This document shows, in pieces, positions 33,070-45,227 of a stretch of 64,000 nucleotides of DNA (the stretch's first letter is position 1; the number at the start of each line of letters is the position of its first letter). The translations under genes were made by a program, and so were the position numbers. Location: assembly GCA_949751835.1 (NCBI GenBank), contig CATKHK010000006.1, forward strand, positions 1-64,000, written 5' to 3'. The notes under the pieces were generated by a model, which ran no database searches, was not told the origin of the DNA, and saw only the letters and a program-made list of their open reading frames with translations. The DNA is from Blepharisma japonicum. Lineage: Eukaryota; Ciliophora; Heterotrichea; Heterotrichida; Blepharismidae.

Positions 33070-34398
33070 ATGAACATAATCTGAATCACATTACTTTCAT
33101 ATGCCCACGGGACTTTTGTAATCGGAGTAAGCAATGCTAACCCTTTTGCGTCTTGTGGAAACACATTTTTTGGCTACGAAGTCGATATAGTTAGGGAAGC
33201 TTTGACAATAAGTGGATGAACTTATGGAATTGACTATGTTTTTGCATGCAGCGATTCAGGCCAAAATGCTACAGTTGGGCGTCAATTAATAAGCTCCAGT
33301 AGCATTGGAGATGGCTACAGTTATTCTCTTCCTACTTATAATGGCCAATTGAGCATTTTGATATACCAAGATCGAAATTTCAACACTTTGTCAACACTAA
33401 CTGTATATTCAACTTGACTGTGACTATCTTTTCTATTAACAGCAGGAGTAGTAGGCTTACTAATCTGGCTCATGGAAAGCACAGAAAAATCCAACGTAAT
33501 TTTGATCACCAAAGAGTTTTTAAACAGTCAATGAATCACATTTTCAGGCCTTTTCTTTTCAACCACTAGGAGGCTGAGTGCTCGCTCAAGCTGAGTCTTG
33601 ATGTGAACATTCTGAGGCCTAGTGTATGCTTTTACAGCATTATTTATTGCTACTTGTGTTTACCAAGCAATTCTTGTATACAGGCCGATAACTTATCCTG
33701 AGAAGCTGAATGGAAAGAGATATTTGACTACTACAACCTATTTGAGCTTCACTAGTCATTACTCTGGGTATCATACTGAACAAGAGATATCACTTGATGA
33801 TTATGATCAACAAATAAATTTGCTGAAAAATAAAGAAATCGATGCAATTATATTTGAGAGGGAAGTACTTAAAAAAATAGCAGCCACAAACTGTGACTAC
33901 CAAGTAGTTGGCGATCCCTTTATATCTATTCTCTATGCAGTAAAAATTGAACCTGGGACTAATTCTTCATTAAAAGAAGCGCTGGATAATGGGATTACTT
34001 TGCTAATGGAAACTGCCAATTTGCAGACAATCAAGGAAACTTATACATCAGTAAGCGACCCTTGTGCAAATTCTAATAATCCGATACCCATAAGTCTTTA
34101 TTCGTTTGGTGAGCTTTGGATAACAATTGGGATTTCAGTTGTTTTTGTGTTCCTGTTGAGAAGCTTTTTAAAGAAAAACGAGCTTTCAAGAGAAAGAAGA
34201 AAGCATATTGAAGAAGTCAAAACTTTGATGTCAAGACCTGAGACTAAAATTTTAAGAGTCACTGAAAAACAAGTCAGAGAAAGTGAAATCGAAATGACTA
34301 AGCTGCTGCATGAGATTGAAAAAAGCTTGAAACGGCAAAACTCCTTGCAGTCTCAAATGACTAATATGCTGAGGCATAGGGAAATTCTACTTAAATAA
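33070..34398 (+). CDS. Ionotropic glutamate-receptor-like ion channel
   Basis: 442 residues, TAA stop, many TGA Trp codons. It starts with a signal peptide (MNII-W-ITLLSYAHG), then a short S1 half of a periplasmic-binding-type domain (FVIGVSNANPF, FFGYEVDIVREALTISGW). At ~115-140 comes helix M1, at ~150-165 the re-entrant P loop (QWITFSGLFFSTTRR), at ~178-202 M3, then the S2 half (~215-340) and M4 (~345-367). It ends in a short cytosolic coiled coil. There is no N-terminal ATD, as in plant-free minimal receptors. The Arg that binds the ligand carboxylate in S1 of classical receptors seems absent (SSSIGDGYSYSLP), so the ligand may not be glutamate. The start was chosen for the signal peptide. 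Confidence 0.82.
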
Positions 34399-34453
34399 AA
34401 AGTGTATGTTTTGAGGGTAATATTAAATTAAATTTAAATTTTTTAAAGTAAAA

Positions 34454-36373
34454 ATGGATATCCAATTGCTTGATGACTTTTCACAATTCTGTGTAGAAGT
34501 TACTGTAAGATTTTCATCACTAGCAAGCATTGTGCAAGTGCTTTTAATTAACAGCCTAAATGCACTTGCAGATTATGTAGAAGTTTGAAGAGATGGAACA
34601 AATATTGAAATCAGGGACAATGGATACGGGATTTCCCCAAGCAGTCTTAAGAAAATAAGGGACGAAATAAGTAGTTCGACCCTCTGCAAGCTCAAAAGAA
34701 TTTCAGATCTTAAAATCATTACCTTTACCAGAGAATTTGGGTGCTGAAAAGCAATTTATAGTGAAAATACCGTTGCAAAAGCGCATTCAATGAAGAAGCC
34801 TGGAACGATTATTAGACTTGAAAATATCTTCAAAGGAATCCCAGCAAGAGCAAACCAGTTTATTGATGAGCCTATATTAGCTTCTATACAAATTATTGAG
34901 CCTTTATTGTATCTTACTCAAAGCTTGACTTTGAAATTATTTCACAATCAAAATTTATATTGTGAATATAGAAAGGTAGAGAGTCTAAAGGCAAGATTGA
35001 GAAATATCACCAAAATTCCTAAATTCCAGCATGTAAAATATGTTGGAAAGGCTATTGATATTGAAGGCTACATTACAAATTTGGAATATTGTGTGTTCCA
35101 TTCTAATTATCAATACTTGTATAATGAATTCCTGCCTGTATGCAGCCAAGAGATTTCTGATAGAATTAATGAGATTTATAATAAATGCATTATTGCGAGA
35201 TTTCCTAAGAACTCAAAAGAGTTTATAATGAAGCAAAACCCTGTGTATCCTGTTTATGTGCTCTTTATGGCACTTCCAGAAGGAAGCTATTTGATTAATT
35301 ATCATCCTTATCGAACTGTTGAGCTTTTAAATTCTTTTGATGTCTTAAGAGAAATTACAATCATGCTAAACGAACAAATATTTAAAGATACGATTACATC
35401 TAAAGTATGCGAAAAATATCTTGAAAAAACTGTTAAAAAGAGAAAAAGGGCTGAATTTATAGCTCCCCAATGCTTTTCCTTCAATGGAAAAATCGATGAT
35501 TTGTCTTTGATAAGGCTTCTCGATGAAAACAAAGAAAATTCATATCCGGAAGATTTTACTTCCCAGAAACTTCTCAATGAAAATGTCTTAATAGAAGCTG
35601 AAGAAAGTCTCAAAACAATGAAAAAACCTATCAAGCCAACTATATCAGATTTTACAGATGAGATCATCAACACAGTCAGAGTTCCTCTGACCCCACTTCT
35701 TCCAAAACCCTTAAAGCAATTCAACCCTCCAAAAGAAATTTCAATAAAAAAGTCGCAAAAGCTTCTGTACTCAGACTCATCCTTTTCAATCAAAAATCTA
35801 AAATTTTCAGCCATTATCTCGCAGGTTGATAAAAAGTTCATAATATGTCTTCTTGACATAAACTCAACACAAATCATAGCGGCACTCGACCAGCATGCAT
35901 CTCACGAGCGTATAAAATTAGAAGAAATTGAGAGAAATCTACCCCATCATTTAGAATCCGAAGAATGCATGATTCCTCTACAAGTTTCTAACTATGAAAA
36001 ATCAATTTTGCTTCAGCAAAGCAAAAGGCTGGAAAAATGGAAATTCAGAATAACGACAATCGGGGATACTCTAGCTTTAACACAGGTCCCAAAGCTTTTT
36101 GGAAAGGTTTTAAGCCAGTCAGAGCTGCTATTAAGTGCTCATACTCAATCTTTAATCCCTAATCCAATTTTGACAATAATGAAATCCAAAGCATGCAGAA
36201 GCTCAATAAAATTCGGAGATGAAATGACTGTAGAAGAATGCGAAAAAATCTGCAAAGACTTAGAAAACTGCGCTTTATCTACACAGTGCGCACACGGGAG
36301 ACCTACAATTTACCCTTTAATTGAGCTTCCTCCTTATATTTCTGAGCTCCCACCTATAAATTTTCGTTTGTAA
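34454..36373 (+). CDS. MLH3: MutL homologue, MLH3-like
   Basis: 639 residues, TAA stop, TGA Trp at VEVW and GCWKA. N-terminal GHKL ATPase region: N-motif INSLNALADYVEV (residues 32-44) and DNGYGI (55-60). The C-terminal domain has the endonuclease motif DQHASHERIKLE (~479-490), ACRSSIKFGDEMT and CAHGRPTIYPL (~610-620), the MLH3/PMS2 metal-site motifs. MLH3 pairs with MLH1 in mismatch repair and meiotic crossover resolution. Two odd points: the catalytic Glu of the N-motif is Val29, and the GFRGEAL motif is degraded to REFGCWKAI. The ATPase half may therefore be inactive. It starts 55 nt after the receptor gene. Confidence 0.85.
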
Positions 36374-36394
36374 TAATAACGCATACTTTTAAAA

Positions 36395-39300
36395 ATGCAT
36401 TCTCATCCGAAAAAAGCACTTCTCAGCTGCTCTGCAAGCCATGCAGCTGCTATTGGGATTTATGGGCACCTTTATGTATGAGGAAAAAACACAACCAGCG
36501 TCGAAGTAGCCCTTCCGTCCCTCGCACGTGAATCCGAAACCCAAATCGATATCAAAGAACGTTTTACCTCCCAACTCGGCTTCAGTGATCGTGAGATAAC
36601 CTTAATAGAATCCCCGATCCCGCTTAAGCTAAAACATGACGTTTACCACATTCTTGCTGATCAAGTCGCCTGTGGTCCCAATTTTACTTGTATTGTTGGA
36701 AAAGAAAAAGTGCCTTTTGACATTTTTAAGAATGAAGACGAAGAAGAAGCAAAAGGAGAAGCCCAAGAAGAAGCTGAAGAAAAATCAGAAGATCCTTTTG
36801 ACTATGAAATTGCAGATGACGACTACAAGCCTACAAAGGCGACTCTCGACAATTTGAGATCTCCTGAAACAAATGGATCTCTAGAAGAAATCATAATGGT
36901 CGGAAAACACCTGAGGTCTGAAATCACTGGGTATTTGAGTGAACATAAAATTGAAATAATGACGCTTTTTAAGTCAAGCAGGCTTAAAGAAGTAAGCTTT
37001 ATTAATATCTTGAAAAATCAGATCAAGACTGGTATTCATGAAAATAAACTGATAACATATATCAAGGCTAAGAATATGAGGGTTCCTGGGTCAAAGGTAT
37101 ATTTAAAGCCTATTTATGAGTTAGTAAGAAAGTGCAAGGAGAGTCTTGGAACATTGTTTATGTTTGGCAATGAACCCATACCTATGAAAGGAGACCAATA
37201 TCAGACGCAGAAAATCATAGAGCCAACGATGGACTATCATTTGGTGCAGCTGCCTGTAGGAGTGATTTGTACGAAGGTCAGCTGTGGTGAGAATTTTGTG
37301 CTTGTGCTTTCGAATGATGGAGATGTTTACAGTTGAGGAAAAGTCAAAATCCCAGCACTTGGCATTAAAAAGCCTACTAACTTTGCAACAATCACTCCGA
37401 TGGGGGAGCCGCTGAAGCATGTAACTGATATAGCGTGTGGGAAATCTCATTGTTTAGCTTTAAGGTATGGAGGTATTGTGTATAGCTGGGGTGATGGAGA
37501 ATTTGGAAAGCTAGGACAAGGTAATAATGACAGTTTTAGGAAAGCTGAGCCAATAAATCTTGAAAATGATAACGGCCTCTTTATCAGAGCTGGAGACAGA
37601 AGCTCTTTATGTGTAGTTGATTCTGAAGTTTTTTATGCATGGGGAGACTCGACTCAGGGCCAGTTCGGTAAGGAAGGGGTCTTTGATAAGCCTGACAAGG
37701 TCAGAACTCTTTTTCCTATCCATGATGCAGCCATAGGTGATAAATGTATAGTATTCTTGAGCCAGTATGGAGAACTGCACGTCTATGGTCCGCGCTCAAT
37801 TGTAAGTGAAGGGGAAACAAATATTTCTGAAAAACACAGACATCTCAGCGAGGTGAGGTTTGAAATGCTAACCGGAAAAGATGACGTCTTCTTTGCGCTT
37901 ACTACAAATGGTTCAATCTATTCCTGGTCTTACAAAATGGATCTAGATGGTAAGTTCATTGCGCCTCCTAACTTAGGTCGCCCAGCCTCAAAAAAATACC
38001 CAGCAGAAATTCCTTACGAAATTATATCAGCTTCCCAACAATTTGTATCACATGAAGCCAAAGAATCAAAAGAAACTGAAGAAATTGATGTGATTGAAAA
38101 ATCTACTAGAATAGTTAAAACAGGCTGCTTAGAAGAAAATACTGTGCTTTTGAGTGATGCTGGGGAGGTTTTTATTACTGGGAGTGGAAAATATGGCCAA
38201 CTTGGGATGACTTTGGAAAGTAACATTGAAGAAGATGAAGAAACTAAAGGGTATGAAGAAACTGAACCAGAGCTTAAACAATTTACTCTTATCCCAAAGC
38301 TATCTAATAGATTACGCTCAAAGATAGTTTCTATTGTGTGTGGATATCATCATGTTATAGCCATAAAAAGTGATGGAGTTTTCTTAGCATGAGGACTTAA
38401 TGCGCATGGTCAACTTGGACTAGGAAATTTTGCACAGAAACATAAAATACCAATGCCTATTGAAGCTTTGAAAGGAAAAAGAGGAGTCTCAGCTGCAGCT
38501 GGAGAGTCACACACCCTTGTAATTGTGGAAGAAAGTAATAATGAAAAAGCAGTTTATGCGTTTGGGAGTGCAGAAAGTGGAAAACTTGGCCTGGGTAATA
38601 TCAAAAGCACAACGCTGATAGCGATTCCGAGAGAAATTACTAGCTTAAAAAACGCAAAACATGTTTCCTGTGGAGAAAGCCATTCTCTAGCAATAGGATA
38701 TGATGGAAATATCTATACCTGGGGTGATGGGTATAAGGGCCAACTAGGCCATGGAAACAGAGAGTCTTATTCAGAGCCCAAAGTCTTTTCAGGGACAATG
38801 GAATGAAATGCTGCTGAGTGTGGAGCATATCATTCAGTAGCAATAGATAGACTAGGCAAAGTATGGCACTGAGGAGAAAGCAATTTTACTGATGAAGAGA
38901 GTGGACTGATCTTCGCTCCTATAAAGCTAAAAGGACTGGAGCAAGTCCCTTTTTCTGCTATAGCATGTGGCAATGGATATACAATGGCAGTCACAGAAGC
39001 CAGAAGCACTGTTTATACGTGGGGAAAGCAGCTTCATATGAGACTTTTCACTATAAAAAACGACACCCCTGAAGGAGTAAACACCGCCAATCCCATAGCG
39101 AGTACTATTCCAAACAGAGAAAAAGTAGAGTCAATATCTGCTGGGAGATTTCATGGGATTATAGCGACGAATGATGGAAGTGTCTATGTTTGGGGATATG
39201 CTTATAATGGACGACTAGGTGATCCTGATGCAACTTTGACCAATAAATGCAAAGCGTATGATGGAAAGCCACTAGATCTAAGCTATATCTTAACAAAAGT

Positions 39301-41887
39301 TGATGAAGAAAATGAAGCCATTAAGACTGAAGACGCCAAATTGACCTTGCAAGAACTGCTTCACAATGAACCTGATGAGCTTAAAGAAACCAGTATCAGA
39401 GAATGCGACAAGGAAAACATAAAACAATTTACTAATTGTATTGACAGGTTTTTAGAACTGTCCCAAATGGACAAAGTCCAAGAAAGCTTTTTCAGTAGAA
39501 TTAAGCACAAACTATTATCAAGAATCCAGCAAGATCCTTTTAAATGTGTATTTAATGACAAAGGCATTGAGAAAAACGAAGAATTAGAAGAAAAAATCTT
39601 TTATTACTGTGCTATGATGACTACTTATCAAATGCACGCTTGCTATTCATTTAAGCTGCTGAATAGGAATATCCCAGATGAACGTAAGCTAAGCTTCATG
39701 AATTTGATTTTTACTGATATGGAAGAAGACAGGCGGCTTATTTATACTGCGATTTATCTGTGTCAGATGCTTCTCAAAAAGAAATTGGAAGAGGAAAGTC
39801 TTGTTTATCCAGATTTTCTGAATGATCCTAACTTATTATACAGAAAGCTCTTTGTAAAAACAATTTGTGCAAGCAGCCAAGATTATGATGTCATACGAAG
39901 TATTGCGCACTCCTGTATCAGCAATATGGTCAATGTTATAAATGATGACCCACATGGGATTGATCCAAACCCTATGGTTGGTCTCAAAACTCAAGCTCAA
40001 AACTTGATCACTGCTTATGCCATGAACAGGAGCAACGTCGATAAAAGAATGTCTAAGCTGAAAACTGTATTGGACGCAATTGCAATGAACATTAGAAAGC
40101 ATTTACAGTCAAATCCAGTTTCCAGCGTCGTCATTTTACTTGTAAAAGACTTATTAATGCAATGCAAAACAAGGTTTAAAAAGCCTATCAATAAGCTAGA
40201 ACCTGGAAAAGAGCTTACAAATCGAACGGTGCATGCTGTTCTTGGGATGATTTTCGAGCCAGTCGAGTTCGCTATAAAAGACCCCACTTCTTATCTGGTA
40301 CCCCTAGAAGCGAGCATGGAAAATCAGCAGAAAAATTTGGACTCATTAGGAGAAGCTGTTAAAGGTTTTTTCGCTGGAGTTCAGCTTGGAGAGCAAGAAG
40401 AGAGGTGGTATCGTGAAATAAATGAGCTTAATATCAACAATGAGCCTTACCTTGCTAATAAAAGAGAAATTGTTAGAGAGATTTTCACACAAAAGGCTGT
40501 TTTAGAAGAAGAAGCAGTTTTAGCGTTATTTGAGCACTCTTTGAATCCTACCGATAAAATAATCACTGTAAATGTGCAAAACGTTGTAAGGCTGCATAAT
40601 GTGACTCAAAGCAACTTAGATGCTTTAAGGGTGAACAGTCCAAGCTACGACCCACTCTCCATATTAATGAGCGCCCTTAAAACTGTCCCATCTCTAAAAT
40701 CATTCGGAAAAAACGAGACAGTCAATCTCAGACTGATGACAAGAGCCCTCAGACAAGACCAATCGCTTGTAAGATGTCCTAACTGCTCAATGCTTGTACC
40801 CAGAGAAATGGCTCCAAACAACTTTAAGCCTGTTATCTCTCTTTATGATCCAATGCCGCCTAACTCAGGACAGTATATGCTTACCAAAATCATGGGCGAA
40901 GGCTACAAGAAAAATGACAAAGTCAAGATATCTGAATATTTAAATGAGTACAGAAATTTATGCGAAAAATACATGAAAGATTTCGATACCATTGAAAAAA
41001 TCACTTTACTGCTGATTGAAGTAGACACAAAAATAGCCTCAAAAGATGAAGTGGCTGTTATAAGTGATGATGAAGAAAAAGAAGATCTCTGTCTGAAGCT
41101 TAGAGAAGAAAGCTTAAAAGGGACTGAGGTACAGTGTAAAGAAGAGTTCAAGAGAAGAAAAGAGCACTGCATTCAGCAGAAAAAACTGATAAGTATGCTG
41201 GATAGGCTGGAAAATGCTTTAAATAGATACTCAGCTACAACCATAATCCCTGAAGAAATAAGAAGAAAAGTGCTTTTCAACGTAGAATACGGCTGCAGTA
41301 ACAGAGATCTTGAGAAATTTTCTGACTCTGTAATATACTCTATATACATGAACAAAATCAGAGACTACACAGTCAAGAAGACCATGTCTATCGAACTTTT
41401 CGAGAACCTCAAAGAAGATATGAAGGACAATTTGCGAGGCTTCAGCAAGCGAACTCTTGCTGAGCTAAAAAGAAAGAAAATCATCAGTGACTTCATAATC
41501 CCTCAAAAATTCAAGCCAAAGGACATTTATCTTACTTTTGAGATAGAAGAAGACATCATTACTATTATCGCAACCTATTCCCCAAGCAAAATCAACTTTT
41601 TAGGAAGAAATGACTTTGGGGAAGAACAAATTTTGTGTAATGAAAAATTGACTATACATATGCTTGAACAAATGAGGGAGGAAGTAAAGCAAGCAAAGGA
41701 CGAAGGAGATGAAAAAGTAAAAGTGATTCCAGAACAAAATAAGGCTTCGACAGTAAAGTTTGAGTTTTTTACAGATAAGCTGATTAAGCTGATTGGGACT
41801 ATTGAAGACCAAGTTGCAACGTATGTGCAGAATGTGATTATTAATGAAGGAGAAGCGGCTGCTCCAGAGACTCATCATAGAGGGTAG
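36395..41887 (+). CDS. Giant RCC1-repeat protein with IQGAP-like RasGAP C-terminus
   Basis: 1830 residues in one frame when TGA is Trp (for example VYSWGK, FLAWGL, MEWNAAE); stop TAG. Residues ~1-950 hold two groups of RCC1 blades (repeats of the type GGIVYSWGDGEFGKLGQG), separated near ~100-280 by an acidic and helical insert. Residues ~950-1450 are helical; a stretch near RTVHAVLGMIFEPVEF and KDPTSYLVPLEASMENQQKN resembles the second half of the IQGAP GAP-related domain. CPNCSML near 1462 is a possible zinc site. The last ~180 residues, with YSPSKINF and VKFEFFTDKLIKLIG, resemble the RasGAP C-terminal domain. RCC1 propellers act on small GTPases or chromatin. The IQGAP assignment is an inference from pattern only. 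Confidence 0.8.
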
Positions 41888-41935
41888 GAAATTGATAATA
41901 TAATTTACCATGATTTAAATAAATCCCAATTATTG

Positions 41936-43417
41936 TTAAGGTAAAGTATCTTGGGATGTCTTTATTATGACTGTCTTGCACTCTAAATAGTTTGCCAGTC
42001 CTTCTTCAGTGACTTCTCTTCCTACACCTGACTGTTTGAATCCTCCAAATGGAGTGTTTTCTGTTGTGTAATCATAGCAGTTTACGTAAACGCTCCCTGC
42101 GCGGACTCCGTTTACAATTTTAATTGCTTTTTCTAAACTAGTGGTTTGCACGCCAGCTCCGAGGCCATATTTTGTATCATTTGCCCTTTGAATAACTTCG
42201 TCTATTGTTTTGAATTTTAAAATAGACATAAATGGACCAAAAATTTCTTCTCGGGCAATGCTCATATTGTCAGTTACATCGGTAAAAATGATCGGCTCAA
42301 GGAAAAATCCTTTGCTTCCCCAGCGGTTTCCTCCTATTACAAGCTTAGCACCTTCTACTTTGCCTTTATGGACATAGCCTAAAATCTTTTCTACTAAACT
42401 TTCTTCTATTTGAGGGCCTGACTCAGTTTCAGGGTCCAATGGGTTGCCAATTTTTCTTGCCTTAGCCATCTCTACTGATTTTTCAAGGAATTTGTCATAA
42501 ATTCCTTCTTGGACATAAACCCTGCTCCCTGCAATACAGCATTGTCCAACAGCATCAAAAATCCCAGTATGTGCATTTTTAACAGCACAATTTAAATCAG
42601 CATCATCAAGAACTATATTAGGGCTTTTCCCTCCGCATTCTAAAGAAACTCTTTTCAGACCATTCATACCTGCATTTCTCTGTATTTCCAGTCCTACTTC
42701 AGTTGATCCTGTGAACGCAATTTTATCGACCCCAGGATGAAGTGTCAAATCTCTCCCAGCGTCTCCAAATCCTGGCAAAATATTAACTACTCCTTCTGGA
42801 AACCCAGCTTCTACTATTAAATCGCCGATTTGAAGAGCAGTTAGTGGGGTCTGTTCAGCTGGTTTTAGTATCATAGTACAGCCAGCTGCCAATGCGGGAG
42901 CCATTTTCCAGCACTGCATAAGTAATGGATAGTTTCAAGGGATAATCTGAGCACATACCCCGACTGGTTCATATCTTGTATAACAGTTATAAGGGCCTGA
43001 AATTGGGATTGTTTTTCCTCTGATGTTATTAGCTAAGCTTGCGTATTGACGGTATGTGTCTATTGTTAAAGGCAAATCTACATATGTGGTGTCAGTGATT
43101 GTTTTGCCTCCATCAATTGTTTCTAATTTAGCAAGCTTATCTTGGTTTTTTATAATTAAATCAGTCAGTTTATGAATCAATTGGCCGCGCTCTCTGCCGC
43201 TCATTCTTCGTCATGGACCATTATCAAATGCATTTCTAGCTGCTTTGACAGCTAAATCGACATCTTCTGTGCTTGATCTTTGGACTTCAGCTATGACTTC
43301 TTCAGTCGCAGGATTTATAGTTTTAAAGGTTTGGCCTGATTTAGAATTAACTCACTTGTTGTCAATAAATAGCTGTGTCCTTAGGTGAGAAATTAATCTT
43401 TTCCTTGATGAGATCAT
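41936..43417 (-). CDS. Aldehyde dehydrogenase (ALDH1/2 type), tandem copy 1
   Basis: 493 residues, TAA stop. TGA codons at 42935-42937 (IIPW), 43212-43214 and one near 43352 are Trp. It has the full ALDH fold: PWNYP, NAD-site FTGSTEVG, catalytic Glu in LECGGKSP, catalytic Cys in GQCCIAG, and [12 protein letters not shown]. The basic, Ser-rich N-terminus ([12 protein letters not shown]) looks like a mitochondrial presequence, shared in character by the other copies. It oxidises aldehydes with NAD+. It begins 168 bp downstream of copy 2. Start set by matching paralogue lengths. Confidence 0.93.
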
Positions 43418-43585
43418 TTTATTTATAAAATTAATTTTTCCACAAAATAATATAACTTGAATTTTTATAAAAAATATCATGTTTCATTAAAATTAAACGT
43501 TGCAATAGCTATTCTTAAGATTATTTTCCTCATTTTGCATTATGCTTATTATTGATTAATTATTTTAATAGCATTAATAAAGTTA

Positions 43586-45070
43586 TTATGGAAGAGTGTC
43601 AGCAGAGTTCTTGATTATTACTGTTTTGCACTCTAAGTATTGATAAAGTCCATCCTCACCTAGCTCACGGCCAAACCCAGACTGCTTAAACCCTCCAAAC
43701 GGTGTATTTTCAGTCTGATAATCATAGCAATTCACATAAACAGTTCCCGCTCTCATCGCATTAGTTACCTTAAGTGCTTTTTCAATATCCATAGTCTGCA
43801 CTCCAGCCCCAAGTCCATAGTTTGAGTTATTTGCTCTACTAATCACCTCATTTACATCCTTAAACTTTAAAATGCTCATAACAGGCCCAAATATCTCTTC
43901 TTTGGCAATCGTCATCTCATCTTTTACATCAGTAAAAATAGTGGGCTCAACGAAATAGCCTTTATTTCCCCATCTATTTCCTCCTGTTACAAGTTTGGCT
44001 CCTTCGCTTTTACCTTTCTCAATATATCCTAATATTTTTTCCATTTGAGCTTTATCTACTTGTGGGCCATGGTGGGTGTTTATATCTAACGGGTCTCCAA
44101 GAAGCCTTGCTCTGGCCATAAATACTGAATGTTCTATGAACTTATCATAAATTTTTTCATGGACATAAACTCTGGTCCCTGCAATACAGGACTGCCCCAT
44201 ATTCCCAAAAACTCCAAAATGAGCACAAGAAGCTGCGCATTCCATATCACAGTCGTCAAAAATAATATGTGGGCTTTTTCCTCCACATTCTAAAGAAAGC
44301 CTTTTAAGACCTTTCGTCCCTGAATTTCTCATAACTTCGCATCCAACCTCAGTTGAGCCGGTAAAGGCAACTTTGTCAACCCCAGGGTGCAAGGTTAATG
44401 CTCTTCCAACATCTCCATATCCAGGCAATATATTAATAACACCTTCAGGGAATCCAGCTTGAATTATAAGTTCTCCAAGTTTTAAAGCTGTCAGAGGTGT
44501 CTGCTCAGCAGGCTTCAATACAAGAGTGCACCCAGCGGCAAGTGCAGGAGCCATTTTCCAGCACTGCATCATTAGAGGATAATTCCACGGGATTATTTGA
44601 GCACATACTCCAACTGGCTCATATCTTGTATAGCAAGTATAAGGACCTGTGATTGGGATTGTTTTTCCTCTAATATTATTCGCCAATCCTGCGTAGTATT
44701 TATAAAAATCAATAGAAAACGGAAGATCAATCGTTGTGACATCTTTAAATGGCTTGCCGGAATCAATGACTTCTAAAACACTCAGGGACTCTAAGTTGTC
44801 GGAAATAAGATCGCTTAGTTTTAGTATTAAATTTCCACGTTCTCTTCCGCTCATTCTTCGCCATGGTCCTTTGTCGAATGCAGTTCTGGCTGCTTTTACA
44901 GCTAAATCGACATCTGCTTCATTGGATTGCTGGACTTCAGCAATCACTTCTTCAGTATATGGGTTGATGGTTTTGAAGGTTTGTCTGGATTTTGAATTTA
45001 CCCATTGGTTATTGATAAATAATTGGGTTCTTGCGGAAGATGCAAGCTTTTTAGCTAATGATCTTAACAT
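43586..45070 (-). CDS. Aldehyde dehydrogenase (ALDH1/2 type), tandem copy 2
   Basis: 494 residues without any in-frame TGA, TAA stop. The N-terminus MLRSLAKKLASSARTQLF is a convincing mitochondrial presequence. Motifs: [31 protein letters not shown] (catalytic Glu), GQSCIAG (catalytic Cys), [13 protein letters not shown] and [11 protein letters not shown]. It is the reference copy showing that the Trp positions which are TGA in copies 1 and 3 are true Trp (TGG here). Role: NAD-dependent oxidation of aldehydes, most likely mitochondrial. Confidence 0.95.
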   Translation of the reverse strand: MLRSLAKKLASSARTQLFINNQWVNSKSRQTFKTINPYTEEVIAEVQQSNEADVDLAVKAARTAFDKGPWRRMSGRERGNLILKLSDLISDNLESLSVLEVIDSGKPFKDVTTIDLPFSIDFYKYYAGLANNIRGKTIPITGPYTCYTRYEPVGVCAQIIPWNYPLMMQCWKMAPALAAGCTLVLKPAEQTPLTALKLGELIIQAGFPEGVINILPGYGDVGRALTLHPGVDKVAFTGSTEVGCEVMRNSGTKGLKRLSLECGGKSPHIIFDDCDMECAASCAHFGVFGNMGQSCIAGTRVYVHEKIYDKFIEHSVFMARARLLGDPLDINTHHGPQVDKAQMEKILGYIEKGKSEGAKLVTGGNRWGNKGYFVEPTIFTDVKDEMTIAKEEIFGPVMSILKFKDVNEVISRANNSNYGLGAGVQTMDIEKALKVTNAMRAGTVYVNCYDYQTENTPFGGFKQSGFGRELGEDGLYQYLECKTVIIKNSADTLP

Positions 45071-45227
45071 TTATAGTGAAAAAAATCAATGATAAGAAAA
45101 AATGTGGAATTTTATTCGTAACTTATTGTTGAAATGCTTAAATTAAATGAAATTTTAAAGTATCTAGGGCTTTTTATATATTGAAATTCATCACCTTAGC
45201 ATTGTATTTTAGTATTAAATTAAGATT

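Noticed and set aside
35308-35877. 189-codon minus-strand open frame inside the MLH3-like gene
   Set aside because: Complete overlap with a clearly conserved gene on the other strand; a shadow frame.
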